NCBI GenBank assembly: GCA_035764045.1
Contig: DASTZX010000228.1
Location: 1-32,715 of the forward strand
From: JAVDCA01 sp035764045
Lineage (GTDB): Bacteria; Pseudomonadota; Alphaproteobacteria; Rhizobiales; Xanthobacteraceae
Reading direction: 5' to 3'
Length of the DNA stretch: 32,715 nt
Shown: positions 6,435 to 14,554 of the stretch, one piece after another
Layout of the letters: every line of letters starts with the position of its first letter
How positions within the stretch are numbered: position 1 is the stretch's first letter
Notes under the pieces: model-generated
What the model was told of the DNA's origin: nothing
What the model saw: only the letters and a program-made list of their open reading frames with translations
Database searches by the model: none
Position numbers and translations under genes: made by a program

Positions 6435-7517
6435 ATGCGGACCGACCTGTTCGACTTCGAGCTGCCGGGCGACCGGATTGCGCTCCGCCCGGCAAGCCCG
6501 CGCGACGCCGCGAGGCTTCTGGTCGTGCGCCCGGGCGCGACCCCGGAGCTGGAAGATCGCGGCATGCGCGACCTGCCCGATCTGTTGCAGCCGGGCGACC
6601 AGGTGGTCGTCAACGACACCAGGGTGATCCCGGCCGCGCTGCAGGGCCGGCGCATCGGCCACGCGACCGAGCCGAGGATCGAGGCGACCCTGGTCAAGCG
6701 GCTCGACGGCTCGCGCTGGCGCGCGCTGGTCAGGCCGGCCAAGAAGCTCGCCGTCGGCGATGTGGTGCGGTTCGGCGATGAGGGAAAGGTCTGCTTCCTC
6801 GGCCAGCTCGATGCGACGGTGGAGCGAAAGGGCGCGCGGGGCGAGGTGACGCTCGCGTTCTCGTTCACCGGTCCGGTGCTGGACCAGGCGATCGAGGAAC
6901 GCGGCGAGATGCCGTTGCCGCCCTATATCGCATCGCGCCGCTCCGCCGACGAGAACGATCGCGTCGATTACCAGACCCTGTTCGCGCGCCACGAGGGCGC
7001 GGTCGCGGCGCCGACCGCGGGGCTGCATTTCACCGACGCGCTGCGCGCCCGCCTGAGCGAGCGCGACATCGGACTGCACATGGTCACGCTGCATGTGGGC
7101 GCCGGGACCTTCCTGCCGGTGACCGCCGAGGACACGTCCGGGCATGCCATGCACGCCGAATGGGGCAGCCTGATCGCCGCGACCGCCGACGCGCTCAATG
7201 CGGCGCGCGCGAGAGGCGGCCGCATCGTCGCGGTCGGCTCGACCTCGCTGCGCCTGCTCGAAAGCGCGGCTGCGGACGACGGCACCATTCGGCCATTCGT
7301 GGGCGAGACCTCGATCTTCATCACCCCAGGCTATCGCTTTCGCGCCGTCGACCTGATGCTCACCAATTTTCACTTGCCGCGCTCGACATTGTTCATGCTG
7401 GTGTCGGCCTTCAGCGGGCTCGACACCATGCAACGCGCCTATGCGCATGCGATCGCCGATCGCTACCGGTTCTACTCCTACGGGGATGCATGCCTGCTGC
7501 ATCGGGCGCCGGGCTGA
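6435..7517 (+). CDS. queA: S-adenosylmethionine:tRNA ribosyltransferase-isomerase
   Basis: The 360-residue product transfers and isomerises the ribosyl group of SAM onto preQ1 at the wobble position of tRNAs with a GUN anticodon, giving epoxyqueuosine. Family signatures are the N-terminus MRTDLFDFELPGDRIALRPA, VVNDTRVIPA, LPPYI, APTAGLHFT, LHVGAGTFLPV, GSTSLRLLES and DLMLTNFHLPRSTL. Length is normal. The tgt gene follows 5 bases later, so the two consecutive enzymes of the pathway are co-transcribed. Confidence 0.97.
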   Translation: MRTDLFDFELPGDRIALRPASPRDAARLLVVRPGATPELEDRGMRDLPDLLQPGDQVVVNDTRVIPAALQGRRIGHATEPRIEATLVKRLDGSRWRALVRPAKKLAVGDVVRFGDEGKVCFLGQLDATVERKGARGEVTLAFSFTGPVLDQAIEERGEMPLPPYIASRRSADENDRVDYQTLFARHEGAVAAPTAGLHFTDALRARLSERDIGLHMVTLHVGAGTFLPVTAEDTSGHAMHAEWGSLIAATADALNAARARGGRIVAVGSTSLRLLESAAADDGTIRPFVGETSIFITPGYRFRAVDLMLTNFHLPRSTLFMLVSAFSGLDTMQRAYAHAIADRYRFYSYGDACLLHRAPG

Positions 7518-7522
7518 GCGCC

Positions 7523-8656
7523 ATGGCCGAGATCTTCTCGTTCGCGCTCAAGGCGACCGACGGCGCCACCCGCACCGGAGAGATCCGCACGCCGCATGGC
7601 CTGGTGCGGACCCCGGCCTTCATGCCAGTCGGCACACAGGGGGCGCTCAAGGGCGTGCACTGGCACGAGGTGCGGGAGGCCGGCGCCGACATCGTGCTCG
7701 GCAACACCTATCATCTCATGCTGCGGCCGGGCGCCGAGCGCATCGCCGAGCTCGGCGGGCTGCACCGCTTCATCAACTGGCCGCACCCGATCCTGACCGA
7801 TTCCGGCGGCTTCCAGGTCATGTCGCTCGCCGAGCTGCGCAAGCTCGATGAGAACGGCGTGGTGTTTCGGTCCCATCTCGACGGCACGATCGTTGCGCTC
7901 ACGCCCGAGCGCGCGATCGAGATCCAGCGGCTGCTCGGGTCCGACATCGCCATGCAGCTCGACGAATGCCTGAGGCTGCCGGCTGCCCCGGCCGAGATCG
8001 CGCGCGCGACGCAGCTTTCGCTGCGCTGGGCCGAGCGCTGCAAGCGCGCGTTCGAGGGATCGCCCGCCGGTCGGGCCCTGTTCGGGATCGTGCAGGGGGG
8101 CGACGACAGGCGCCTGCGGGTCGACAGCGCCCGTGCGCTGGTCGACATGGGCTTCGACGGCTATGCCATCGGCGGGCTGGCGGTTGGCGAGCCGCAGGAC
8201 GTGATGCTGGCAATGGTCGCCGAGGTCGTGCCGCACCTGCCGGTCGAGCGGCCGCGCTATCTCATGGGGGTCGGCACGCCGGATGACCTCCTCGAGGCGG
8301 TCGCGCGCGGCATCGACATGTTCGACTGCGTGCTGCCCACGCGCAACGGGCGCCACGGGCTCGCCTTCACGCGCTTCGGTCCGATCAATCTCAAGAACGC
8401 CCGTCACGCCGCCGATCCGCGCCCGCTCGATCCCGAGAGCCGCAGCCGGGCGGCGCGCGAGTTCTCCCGCGCCTACCTGCATCATCTGGTCAAGGCGAAC
8501 GAGGCGCTCGGCGGCATGCTGCTGAGCGTCGTCAATCTGTCCTACTACCAGGACCTGATGCAGGGCGCGCGGGCGGCGATTGCAGACGGGAACTTCGCCG
8601 ACTTCCGAAGCATGACTCGGGAGAGCTGGGCGCGCGGGGACGTCGCACCCTTGTGA
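7523..8656 (+). CDS. tgt: tRNA-guanine transglycosylase without the usual zinc site
   Basis: The 377-residue product exchanges G34 for preQ1 in tRNA (Asp, Asn, His, Tyr). The start MAEIFSFALKATDG is typical. Seen: LTDSGGFQVMSL with the proton-acceptor Asp, GIVQGG in the base-binding pocket, YAIGGLAVGE, and FDCVLPTRNGRHG with the nucleophilic Asp. Odd: where E. coli Tgt has PECDCYTC ... H for zinc (C302, C304, C307, H333), this protein reads PESRSRAA and later SVVNLSYY, that is S306, S308, A311 and V337. All four ligands are gone while the surrounding sequence (SRAYLHHL, YYQDLM) is kept. The fold is probably stabilised in another way. The protein is otherwise complete and I expect it to be active. 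Confidence 0.96.
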   Translation: MAEIFSFALKATDGATRTGEIRTPHGLVRTPAFMPVGTQGALKGVHWHEVREAGADIVLGNTYHLMLRPGAERIAELGGLHRFINWPHPILTDSGGFQVMSLAELRKLDENGVVFRSHLDGTIVALTPERAIEIQRLLGSDIAMQLDECLRLPAAPAEIARATQLSLRWAERCKRAFEGSPAGRALFGIVQGGDDRRLRVDSARALVDMGFDGYAIGGLAVGEPQDVMLAMVAEVVPHLPVERPRYLMGVGTPDDLLEAVARGIDMFDCVLPTRNGRHGLAFTRFGPINLKNARHAADPRPLDPESRSRAAREFSRAYLHHLVKANEALGGMLLSVVNLSYYQDLMQGARAAIADGNFADFRSMTRESWARGDVAPL

Positions 8657-8753
8657 TCCTGCGCTGGCCCCGAAGCCCCCTCGACCCGGAGGCGCGGGCG
8701 GCGCAAGATACCGCCGACCCCAAGGTGCAGGAGCAAAGCTCGCGGGAGCCGCC

Positions 8754-9221
8754 ATGAGCATCAGCCTGAAAGTGAATGGGACAACGCACAGCGTTCCGGC
8801 CGAGCCGGACACGCCGCTGCTGTACGTGCTGCGCAATGATCTTGCGCTCAACGGCGCCAAGTTCGGCTGCGGCCTCGCCCAATGCGGGGCCTGCACGGTG
8901 CTGGTCGACGGGCAGCCGGTCCGCTCCTGCGTCACGCCTGCCGGGACGCTCGGCTCGTCCGAGATCACCACCATCGAGGGCCTCGGCACGATCGCCCAGC
9001 CGCATCCGCTGCAGAAGGCCTTCATGGACGAACAGGCGGCCCAATGCGGCTACTGCATCGCCGGCATGATGATGACGGCGAAATCGTTGCTCGACAGCAA
9101 TCCACACCCGAGCGAGGCGCAGGTGCGCGATGCGCTCTCCGCCAATCTGTGCCGCTGCGGCACGCACAACCGGATCGTCCGCGCGGTGCTGCGCGCCGCC
9201 AACAGCAACGGGAGGACGTGA
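8754..9221 (+). CDS. [2Fe-2S] subunit of a molybdenum hydroxylase (IorA/CoxS-like), pair 1
   Basis: The 155-residue product is the small iron-sulfur subunit of a xanthine dehydrogenase-family enzyme. It passes electrons from the molybdenum centre to an acceptor. A plant-type cluster is formed by C39, C44, C47 and C59 (GCGLAQCGACTVLVDG) and the second cluster by C98, C101, C133 and C135 (QCGYC, LCRCG). It has no leader of its own and would be carried out with the Tat-bearing large subunit that starts 1 base after its stop. No FAD subunit is present, as in isoquinoline 1-oxidoreductase and nicotinate dehydrogenases. Confidence 0.93.
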   Translation: MSISLKVNGTTHSVPAEPDTPLLYVLRNDLALNGAKFGCGLAQCGACTVLVDGQPVRSCVTPAGTLGSSEITTIEGLGTIAQPHPLQKAFMDEQAAQCGYCIAGMMMTAKSLLDSNPHPSEAQVRDALSANLCRCGTHNRIVRAVLRAANSNGRT

Positions 9222-9222
9222 G

Positions 9223-11448
9223 ATGAACGCCCCGATGATCTCCCGCCGCACGTTCACCGCCGGCATGGGCGCGATCGTGGTCGCGTTCTCGCTCGACCCG
9301 GGGACCGCAGTTGCGCAGCAGGCCCGTGCGAAGCTGCCGGGCAGCCTGGACAAAAACCGCATGCTGGATGCCTGGATCCGCATTGATCGGGACGGCAGTG
9401 CCACCGTCTTCACCGGCAAGGTCGAGCTCGGGCAGGGCATCGTCACCGCGCTGGCCCAGATCGCGGCCGAGGAGCTCGACCTGCCGCTCGCGCGCGTGCA
9501 CATGATCTCGGGCGACACCGCCCGCACCCCCAATGAGGGTGTGACCTCGGGCAGCCAGTCGATCGAATATGGTGGAACCGCGCTGCGGCTTGCCGCCGCC
9601 GAGGTCCGATCGATCCTGATTGCGGCCGCCGCGCAAAAGCTCGCCGCCGCGCCCGACACGCTGAAGGTCGCGGACGGCACGATCAGCGCCGCCGATGGAC
9701 GCAAGGTGACTTACGGCGAGATCGCCGGCGCAATCGACCTCAAGCGCGAGGCGAGCGGCAAGGTCGCCCCCAAGCCGGCCTCCACCCACACGATCGTCGG
9801 CACGCCGGTCAGGCGCCTCGATATTCCCAACAAGGTTACCGGCGGCGCCGCCTATGTGCAGGACATGCGTCCAGCCGGCATGCTGCATGGGCGCGTGGTG
9901 CGCCCGCCGCGCTATGCGTCGACCCTCATCGATGTCGATCAGCCGTCCGTCAAAGGCATGCCGGGTGTCGTCGCCGTCGTGCGCGACGGCAGCTTCCTGG
10001 GTGTGGTCGCCGAGCGCGAGGAGCAGGCGATCGCGGCTCGCGCCGCGCTGATCAAGAGCGCCAAGTGGACGCTCGGTCCGGCATTGCCGGACCCGGACAA
10101 GATCTACGACTACCTGCTGTCGCTGCCGGCCGAGGCCAAGGTGGTGAGCGAGAAGCCCGCAGCCGAGCCCGCTGCGCCCGGCGCCGACCACAAGGTGATC
10201 GAGGCGACCTATCGGCGACCCTATATGGCGCACGCCTCGATCGGGCCGTCGTGCGCGCTCGCCCAGGTCGACGGCGGCAAGCTCACGGTGTGGACGCACT
10301 CGCAAGGCGTCTTCCCGTTGCGCGGAAATCTCGCGGTCGGGCTCGGCATGAAGGATGACGATGTGCGTTGCGTTCACGTGGAGGGCTCCGGCTGCTACGG
10401 CCATAACGGCGCCGACGACGTTGCGCTCGACGCGGCGCTGCTCGCGCGCGCCGTGCCGGGGCGCCCGGTCAAGGTCCAGTGGATGCGCGACGACGAGTTC
10501 GGCTGGGAACCGTTCGGCTCCGCGATGGTCATGCGGGCCAAGGCCACGCTCGGCGGCGGTCGCATCGTGGACTGGAACTACGAGGTTTTCAGCAACACCC
10601 ACTCGATGCGGCCGAGCGAGCCGGGCGGGGTGAACCTGCTGGCGGCGTGGTCCCTGGCCGATTCGAAGAAGCCGGCGGCGCCGCGCAGCATTCCGCAGCC
10701 GGCGGGCGGCGGCGACCGCAACGCGGTGCCGCTCTACGACTTCCCGAGCCAGCGCGTGGTCAATCATCTGATCACCGCGATGCCGTTGCGGGTCTCGGCG
10801 CTGCGCACGCTCGGCGCCTACGCCAACGTGTTCGCGCTCGAATCCTTCCTCGACGAGCTTGCGCTCGCTGCGAATGCGGATCCGGTCGCGTTCCGCCTCG
10901 CGCACCTGAGGGATCCGCGCGGGCGGGCGGTGATCGAGGCGGTGGCCAAGAAGGCCGGGTGGCAGGCGGACCAGCGCGGCGGCGACGGCAAGGGACGCGG
11001 CATCGGGTTTGCCAAGTACAAGAACCTGTCGACCTATGTGGCGGTGATCGCCGATGTGGAGGTCGATCGCGCGAGCGGCGTGGTGCGGGTGCCGCGGGCG
11101 GTCGCAGCGGTCGATGCCGGTCAGATCATCAATCCGAACGGGCTGATGAACCAGATCGAGGGCGGAATCATCCAATCGACGAGCTGGACGCTCAAGGAGC
11201 AGGTCCGCTTCACGCCGGACGGCATCACGTCGCGCGACTGGGAGAGCTATCCAATTCTCACCATGCCCGAGGTGCCGCATGTGGAGGTCGAGCTGATCGA
11301 TCGCCCGACGGAGCGCTCGCTCGGCGCCGGCGAGGCGGCGCAAGGGCCGACGGTCGCGGCCATTGCCAATGCATTCGCGCATGCGACGGGGCGGCGGCTG
11401 CGCGATTTGCCGCTCGGCCCCGCCCGCGTCAAAGCGGCGCTTGGATAG
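9223..11448 (+). CDS. Molybdopterin-binding large subunit, IorB-like, Tat-exported, pair 1
   Basis: The 741-residue product is the catalytic subunit that binds the molybdenum cofactor, of the isoquinoline 1-oxidoreductase beta type. A Tat signal peptide is at the N-terminus (SRRTFTAGMGAIVVAFSL...AVA). The first molybdopterin block reads GKVELGQGIVTALAQIAAEE, the central loop GSGCYGHNGADDVALDAALL, and the C-terminal block GAGEAAQGPTVAAIANAF, where E704 is the expected catalytic Glu. It should hydroxylate an aromatic or N-heteroaromatic ring in the periplasm with water as oxygen donor. Substrate unknown. The GSGCYGHNGADD loop differs from the GGGFGRR loop of pair 2, so the two enzymes are different subtypes. 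A Bug receptor follows. Confidence 0.92.
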   Translation: MNAPMISRRTFTAGMGAIVVAFSLDPGTAVAQQARAKLPGSLDKNRMLDAWIRIDRDGSATVFTGKVELGQGIVTALAQIAAEELDLPLARVHMISGDTARTPNEGVTSGSQSIEYGGTALRLAAAEVRSILIAAAAQKLAAAPDTLKVADGTISAADGRKVTYGEIAGAIDLKREASGKVAPKPASTHTIVGTPVRRLDIPNKVTGGAAYVQDMRPAGMLHGRVVRPPRYASTLIDVDQPSVKGMPGVVAVVRDGSFLGVVAEREEQAIAARAALIKSAKWTLGPALPDPDKIYDYLLSLPAEAKVVSEKPAAEPAAPGADHKVIEATYRRPYMAHASIGPSCALAQVDGGKLTVWTHSQGVFPLRGNLAVGLGMKDDDVRCVHVEGSGCYGHNGADDVALDAALLARAVPGRPVKVQWMRDDEFGWEPFGSAMVMRAKATLGGGRIVDWNYEVFSNTHSMRPSEPGGVNLLAAWSLADSKKPAAPRSIPQPAGGGDRNAVPLYDFPSQRVVNHLITAMPLRVSALRTLGAYANVFALESFLDELALAANADPVAFRLAHLRDPRGRAVIEAVAKKAGWQADQRGGDGKGRGIGFAKYKNLSTYVAVIADVEVDRASGVVRVPRAVAAVDAGQIINPNGLMNQIEGGIIQSTSWTLKEQVRFTPDGITSRDWESYPILTMPEVPHVEVELIDRPTERSLGAGEAAQGPTVAAIANAFAHATGRRLRDLPLGPARVKAALG

Positions 11449-11541
11449 GCACGCGGATTTGCTCTAAATCATGGGGTAACGGAGTTGCGCGCGGGCGGGC
11501 GGGCGACTCTGGTTTTTTTCGTCTCTAGCGAGGGGCCGAGA

Positions 11542-12573
11542 ATGGTGCGTGCCGGGAAAGGCAAGTCGTTGCAGTTCAACACCTACGGGGCGAGCCGCCG
11601 GGTGTTCGTGGCGGGGTCGCTGTCAGCGGCGGCGGTGGCCGCGTTTGGGCCGCGATCGGCTCGCGCCGAGGCGAAATATCCCGAGCGGCCGGTGCGCATC
11701 ATCGTTCCATTCGGTCCGGGCGGTGTGGCCGATGTCACGACGCGGCTCGTCGGCGACAAGCTCGGCGAGAAGCTTGGCCAGCGTTTCGTGATCGAGAACA
11801 TGCCCGGCGCGGGCGGCATCATCGCGGCGCGCGCAGCGCTCGGCGCGCCGGCGGACGGCTACACGATCACGCTGCTGACCAACGGAACCGCGATCAGCGT
11901 TCCGCTGTTCAAGAGCCTCCCGTTCAGTCCGCTCAAGGACTTCGTGCCGATCTCGAGCGTGGGCTATTTCGACTGCGTGTTCGCCGTCAACGCGGCGTCC
12001 GAGTTCAAGACGATGAAGGATTTCCTCGACGCCGCGCGCGCAAAGCCGGGCGCGTTGAACATCGGCACGATCAATGTCGGCAGCACACAGAACCTGTCGG
12101 CCGAGCTGTTGAAGTCGATGACCGGGGTCAACTTCGTCATCATCCCGTTCCGCACCTCGCCCGAGGCGCTGATCGCGGTTCTGCGCAACGACGTCCAGAT
12201 GGTGGTCGACTTTCCCGCGGCGCTGCAGGCAGGCCTGTCCGACCACAAGCTTCGCCCCGTTGCGGCGACGGGTCCGGTGAGCGCGCATGCGGTCGGTAAC
12301 GGCATCCCGACGGTCGCCGACGCCGGCGTGCCCGGCTATGAAGTGAAGTCGTGGAACGGGCTCTATGCTCGCACCGGCACGCCGAAGGCCGATCTCGACG
12401 TGCTCAACCGTGCCCTGCAGGAGGTCCTGGCCGATCCGGAGCTCAAGCGGCGCGCGAGCGAGCTCGGGATCGATGCGAAAGCCTCGAGCCCGGACGAGAT
12501 GGAGGCGCAGATGCGCGCCGACATCGACAAATGGGCGAAGGTGATCGCCGAGGCGCACATCCCGCAACAGTAG
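11542..12573 (+). CDS. Bug/TctC-family binding protein with a twin-arginine leader
   Basis: The 343-residue product is a periplasmic binding protein: KYPERPVRIIVPFGPGGVAD, NMPGAGGIIAARAAL, DGYTITLLTNGT, then LNIGTINVGSTQNLSAEL. The leader contains SRRVFVAGSLSAAAVAAFG before an SARAEA cleavage site, so it looks Tat-type rather than Sec-type. The start at 11542 is favoured because the frame before it shows no family sequence. It follows the first molybdenum hydroxylase pair on the same strand, 93 bases away, and so may bind that enzyme's substrate. It is not closely similar to the Bug pair at 1-3 kb. Confidence 0.9.
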   Translation: MVRAGKGKSLQFNTYGASRRVFVAGSLSAAAVAAFGPRSARAEAKYPERPVRIIVPFGPGGVADVTTRLVGDKLGEKLGQRFVIENMPGAGGIIAARAALGAPADGYTITLLTNGTAISVPLFKSLPFSPLKDFVPISSVGYFDCVFAVNAASEFKTMKDFLDAARAKPGALNIGTINVGSTQNLSAELLKSMTGVNFVIIPFRTSPEALIAVLRNDVQMVVDFPAALQAGLSDHKLRPVAATGPVSAHAVGNGIPTVADAGVPGYEVKSWNGLYARTGTPKADLDVLNRALQEVLADPELKRRASELGIDAKASSPDEMEAQMRADIDKWAKVIAEAHIPQQ

Positions 12574-12588
12574 AGCCTGCTGCCGATT

Positions 12589-12690
12589 CGTCATTCCGGG
12601 CGCGGGCCAGCGGCCCGCGGCCGGAATCCATCATCGGCGATCATGTTGCTGGATTCCAGGTCCGCCGCTGGCGCGGCGTCCCGGAATGAC
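12589..12690. repeat. Palindromic repeat D between convergent genes
   Basis: The outer arms are cgtcattccggg (12589-12600) and cccggaatgacg, an inverted pair, with ggaatcca/tggattcc as an inner inverted pair and GC hairpins inside each half. It fills the 133 bases between the Bug gene and the convergent flavoprotein gene and could serve as a two-way terminator. This is a widespread alphaproteobacterial extragenic repeat type by memory. Confidence 0.75.
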
Positions 12691-12706
12691 GGATTGAGAA
12701 GCAACC

Positions 12707-13891
12707 TCACATCCCGTCGTAGAGCCAAGCCATGCCGTCATAGGAGTCTTGCGCGTTGCGTCCGTGCAGGGCGGCGTAGCGCAACTCGGCCGCAACGCCG
12801 CGCGCGTGATAGAACTCGCCGTAGACGCGGGCCATGATCTGCACCCTGCCGGTGCGCAGATAACGCTGCTGCTGATAGGCGTGGAAGGCGCCCGGAACGT
12901 CGTCCGGTGTGGCGGCGACCTTCTCGGCGAGGCAAACCGCGTCCTCGGTCGCCATGCAGGCGCCCTGGGCGAGATATTGCAGCATCGGATGGGCGGCGTC
13001 GCCCAGGAGCGTGACGCGTCCCTTGCTCCATTCCTTGATGGGCTCGCGGTCGCACAGCACCCACATGCGCCAGGTCTCGATGCGTTCGAGCAGGCGCAGC
13101 ACCTCGGGACGCTGGCCGGCGAAGCGGGCGAAGAGCTCGTCCTTGGCGCCCTCGGCGTTCCAGCCTTCGACGTAGCGGTCGGAGTGAAACACCGCGACGA
13201 GGTTGTAGAGCTGGCCCCGCCGCAGCGGGTAATGCACGAAATGGGTTTTCGGCCCGGCCCACAGCATGACGTCGGGCCGCCACAGCTCGTCGGGCACCTC
13301 CTCGCGCTTGAGCACGGCGCGATAGGCGATATGGCCGGAGACGCGGGGCGCGCCGTCGCCGACCACCTTCTCGCGCACCTTCGACCACATTCCGTCGCAG
13401 CCGATCAGCGCCCGGCCTTCCGCTTCCTCGCCGCCTTCGAGGCGGATCGTCACCCGGTCGCCGCGCTCGATGAAGTCGTCGACCCGGCGCGAGTTCTCGA
13501 GCGAGATCAGGTTGCTGCCCTCGCAGGCCTTGAGATAGACGTTGTGAATGTCGGCCCGATGGGTGACGGCGTAAGGCTGCTTGAAACGGTCGATGAACGA
13601 GTCGCCGAGCGGGACCGTCGTGATTTCCTCGCCAGTGAGCGCATCGCGCATCTGAAGCAGGCCGGGAATCCAGGCATCGTCCAGCATCTCGAGCTTGAGC
13701 CCGATCCGCTCGAGCGCGCGAAAGATGTTCGGCCCCAGCTGAATCCCGGCGCCGAGCTCCTTGAACTCGGGCGCCTGCTCGAACACCCGCACCGGAAAGC
13801 CCTTGCTCGCGAGCGCATAGGCGGTCACCAGCCCGCCGATCCCGCCGCCCGCGACGAGGAACGGCAAATCGTGACCGTTCGTCCTAGCCAT
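12707..13891 (-). CDS. FAD-dependent aromatic monooxygenase, 3-hydroxybenzoate 6-hydroxylase-like
   Basis: The 394-residue product is a group A flavoprotein hydroxylase. Seen: the FAD Rossmann motif AGGGIGGL (14-21), the DG motif GCDGMWSKVRE (164-174) and the GD motif LLGDAAHPMLQYLAQGACMA (295-314). The stretch around ETWRMWVLCDREP and the C-terminal YDGMAWLYD are, from memory, typical of 3-hydroxybenzoate 6-hydroxylases, which form gentisate with NADH and O2. Salicylate or 6-hydroxynicotinate hydroxylases are alternatives within the same family. It is divergent from the second molybdenum hydroxylase pair (204 bases between starts) and convergent with the Bug gene, suggesting a shared catabolic route. 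No ring-cleavage dioxygenase is in the window. Confidence 0.9.
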   Translation of the reverse strand: MARTNGHDLPFLVAGGGIGGLVTAYALASKGFPVRVFEQAPEFKELGAGIQLGPNIFRALERIGLKLEMLDDAWIPGLLQMRDALTGEEITTVPLGDSFIDRFKQPYAVTHRADIHNVYLKACEGSNLISLENSRRVDDFIERGDRVTIRLEGGEEAEGRALIGCDGMWSKVREKVVGDGAPRVSGHIAYRAVLKREEVPDELWRPDVMLWAGPKTHFVHYPLRRGQLYNLVAVFHSDRYVEGWNAEGAKDELFARFAGQRPEVLRLLERIETWRMWVLCDREPIKEWSKGRVTLLGDAAHPMLQYLAQGACMATEDAVCLAEKVAATPDDVPGAFHAYQQQRYLRTGRVQIMARVYGEFYHARGVAAELRYAALHGRNAQDSYDGMAWLYDGM

Positions 13892-14095
13892 CTGCGACTC
13901 CTGTCATCCTCGTCAGCCCGCGGCTCCCGCTCACGGCGTTGTGATAGTACAGGCCCGCCTGGGCGGCAACGCGGTGGAATGGAGACCTTCGACAGAGCGG
14001 AGCCGCAGGCTTACAATGCCCGTCCCAACAAGCCGAGGTGCTGCCGACTCCGGCGCATCGATAATTCGTCGGCGAGCAGCGCCAGGGAGGACCAG

Positions 14096-14551
14096 ATGGC
14101 GACACAGTTCCAGATCAATGGAAGACCGGTGCAATCGGATGCCCCGACGGCGACCCCGCTGCTCTGGGTGATCCGCGAGGAGCTCAAGCTCACCGGGACG
14201 AAGTACGGCTGCGGCACCGGCCTGTGCGGTGCCTGCATGGTGCACGTCGACGGCCAACGCGCCTTCTCGTGCCAGACGCAGATCGGCGAGGTGGCCGGCA
14301 AGGCGGTGACCACAATCGAGGGGCTGTCGGGGGACTCCTCGCATCCGGTCCAGAAGGCGTGGCTCGCCGAGCGCGTGCCGCAATGCGGCTACTGCCAGTC
14401 CGGCCAGATCATGAGCGCGGCGGACCTGCTCAAGCACAATCCCAAACCGACGCGCGCCCAGATCGTCGAGCACATGAGCACCAACATCTGCCGCTGCGGG
14501 ACTTATCCGCGCATCGTGCGCGCCATCGAGCGCGTCGCCCGGGAGGCCTGA
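14096..14551 (+). CDS. [2Fe-2S] subunit of a molybdenum hydroxylase (IorA-like), pair 2
   Basis: The 151-residue product has all eight cluster cysteines: C39, C44, C47, C59 (GCGTGLCGACMVHVDG) and C97, C100, C132, C134 (QCGYCQSG, ICRCG). A gggagg sequence lies 5 bases before the ATG. It is about as similar to the pair 1 small subunit as family members usually are, so it is not a recent duplicate. The large subunit starts 3 bases after its stop. Confidence 0.93.
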   Translation: MATQFQINGRPVQSDAPTATPLLWVIREELKLTGTKYGCGTGLCGACMVHVDGQRAFSCQTQIGEVAGKAVTTIEGLSGDSSHPVQKAWLAERVPQCGYCQSGQIMSAADLLKHNPKPTRAQIVEHMSTNICRCGTYPRIVRAIERVAREA

Positions 14552-14554
14552 GCC

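Noticed and set aside
9022..11382. Very long open frame on the minus strand opposite the first molybdopterin subunit
   Set aside because: Long antisense frames are expected in GC-rich DNA. The product is Arg/His-rich with no family likeness, and the plus-strand frame encodes a clear enzyme.
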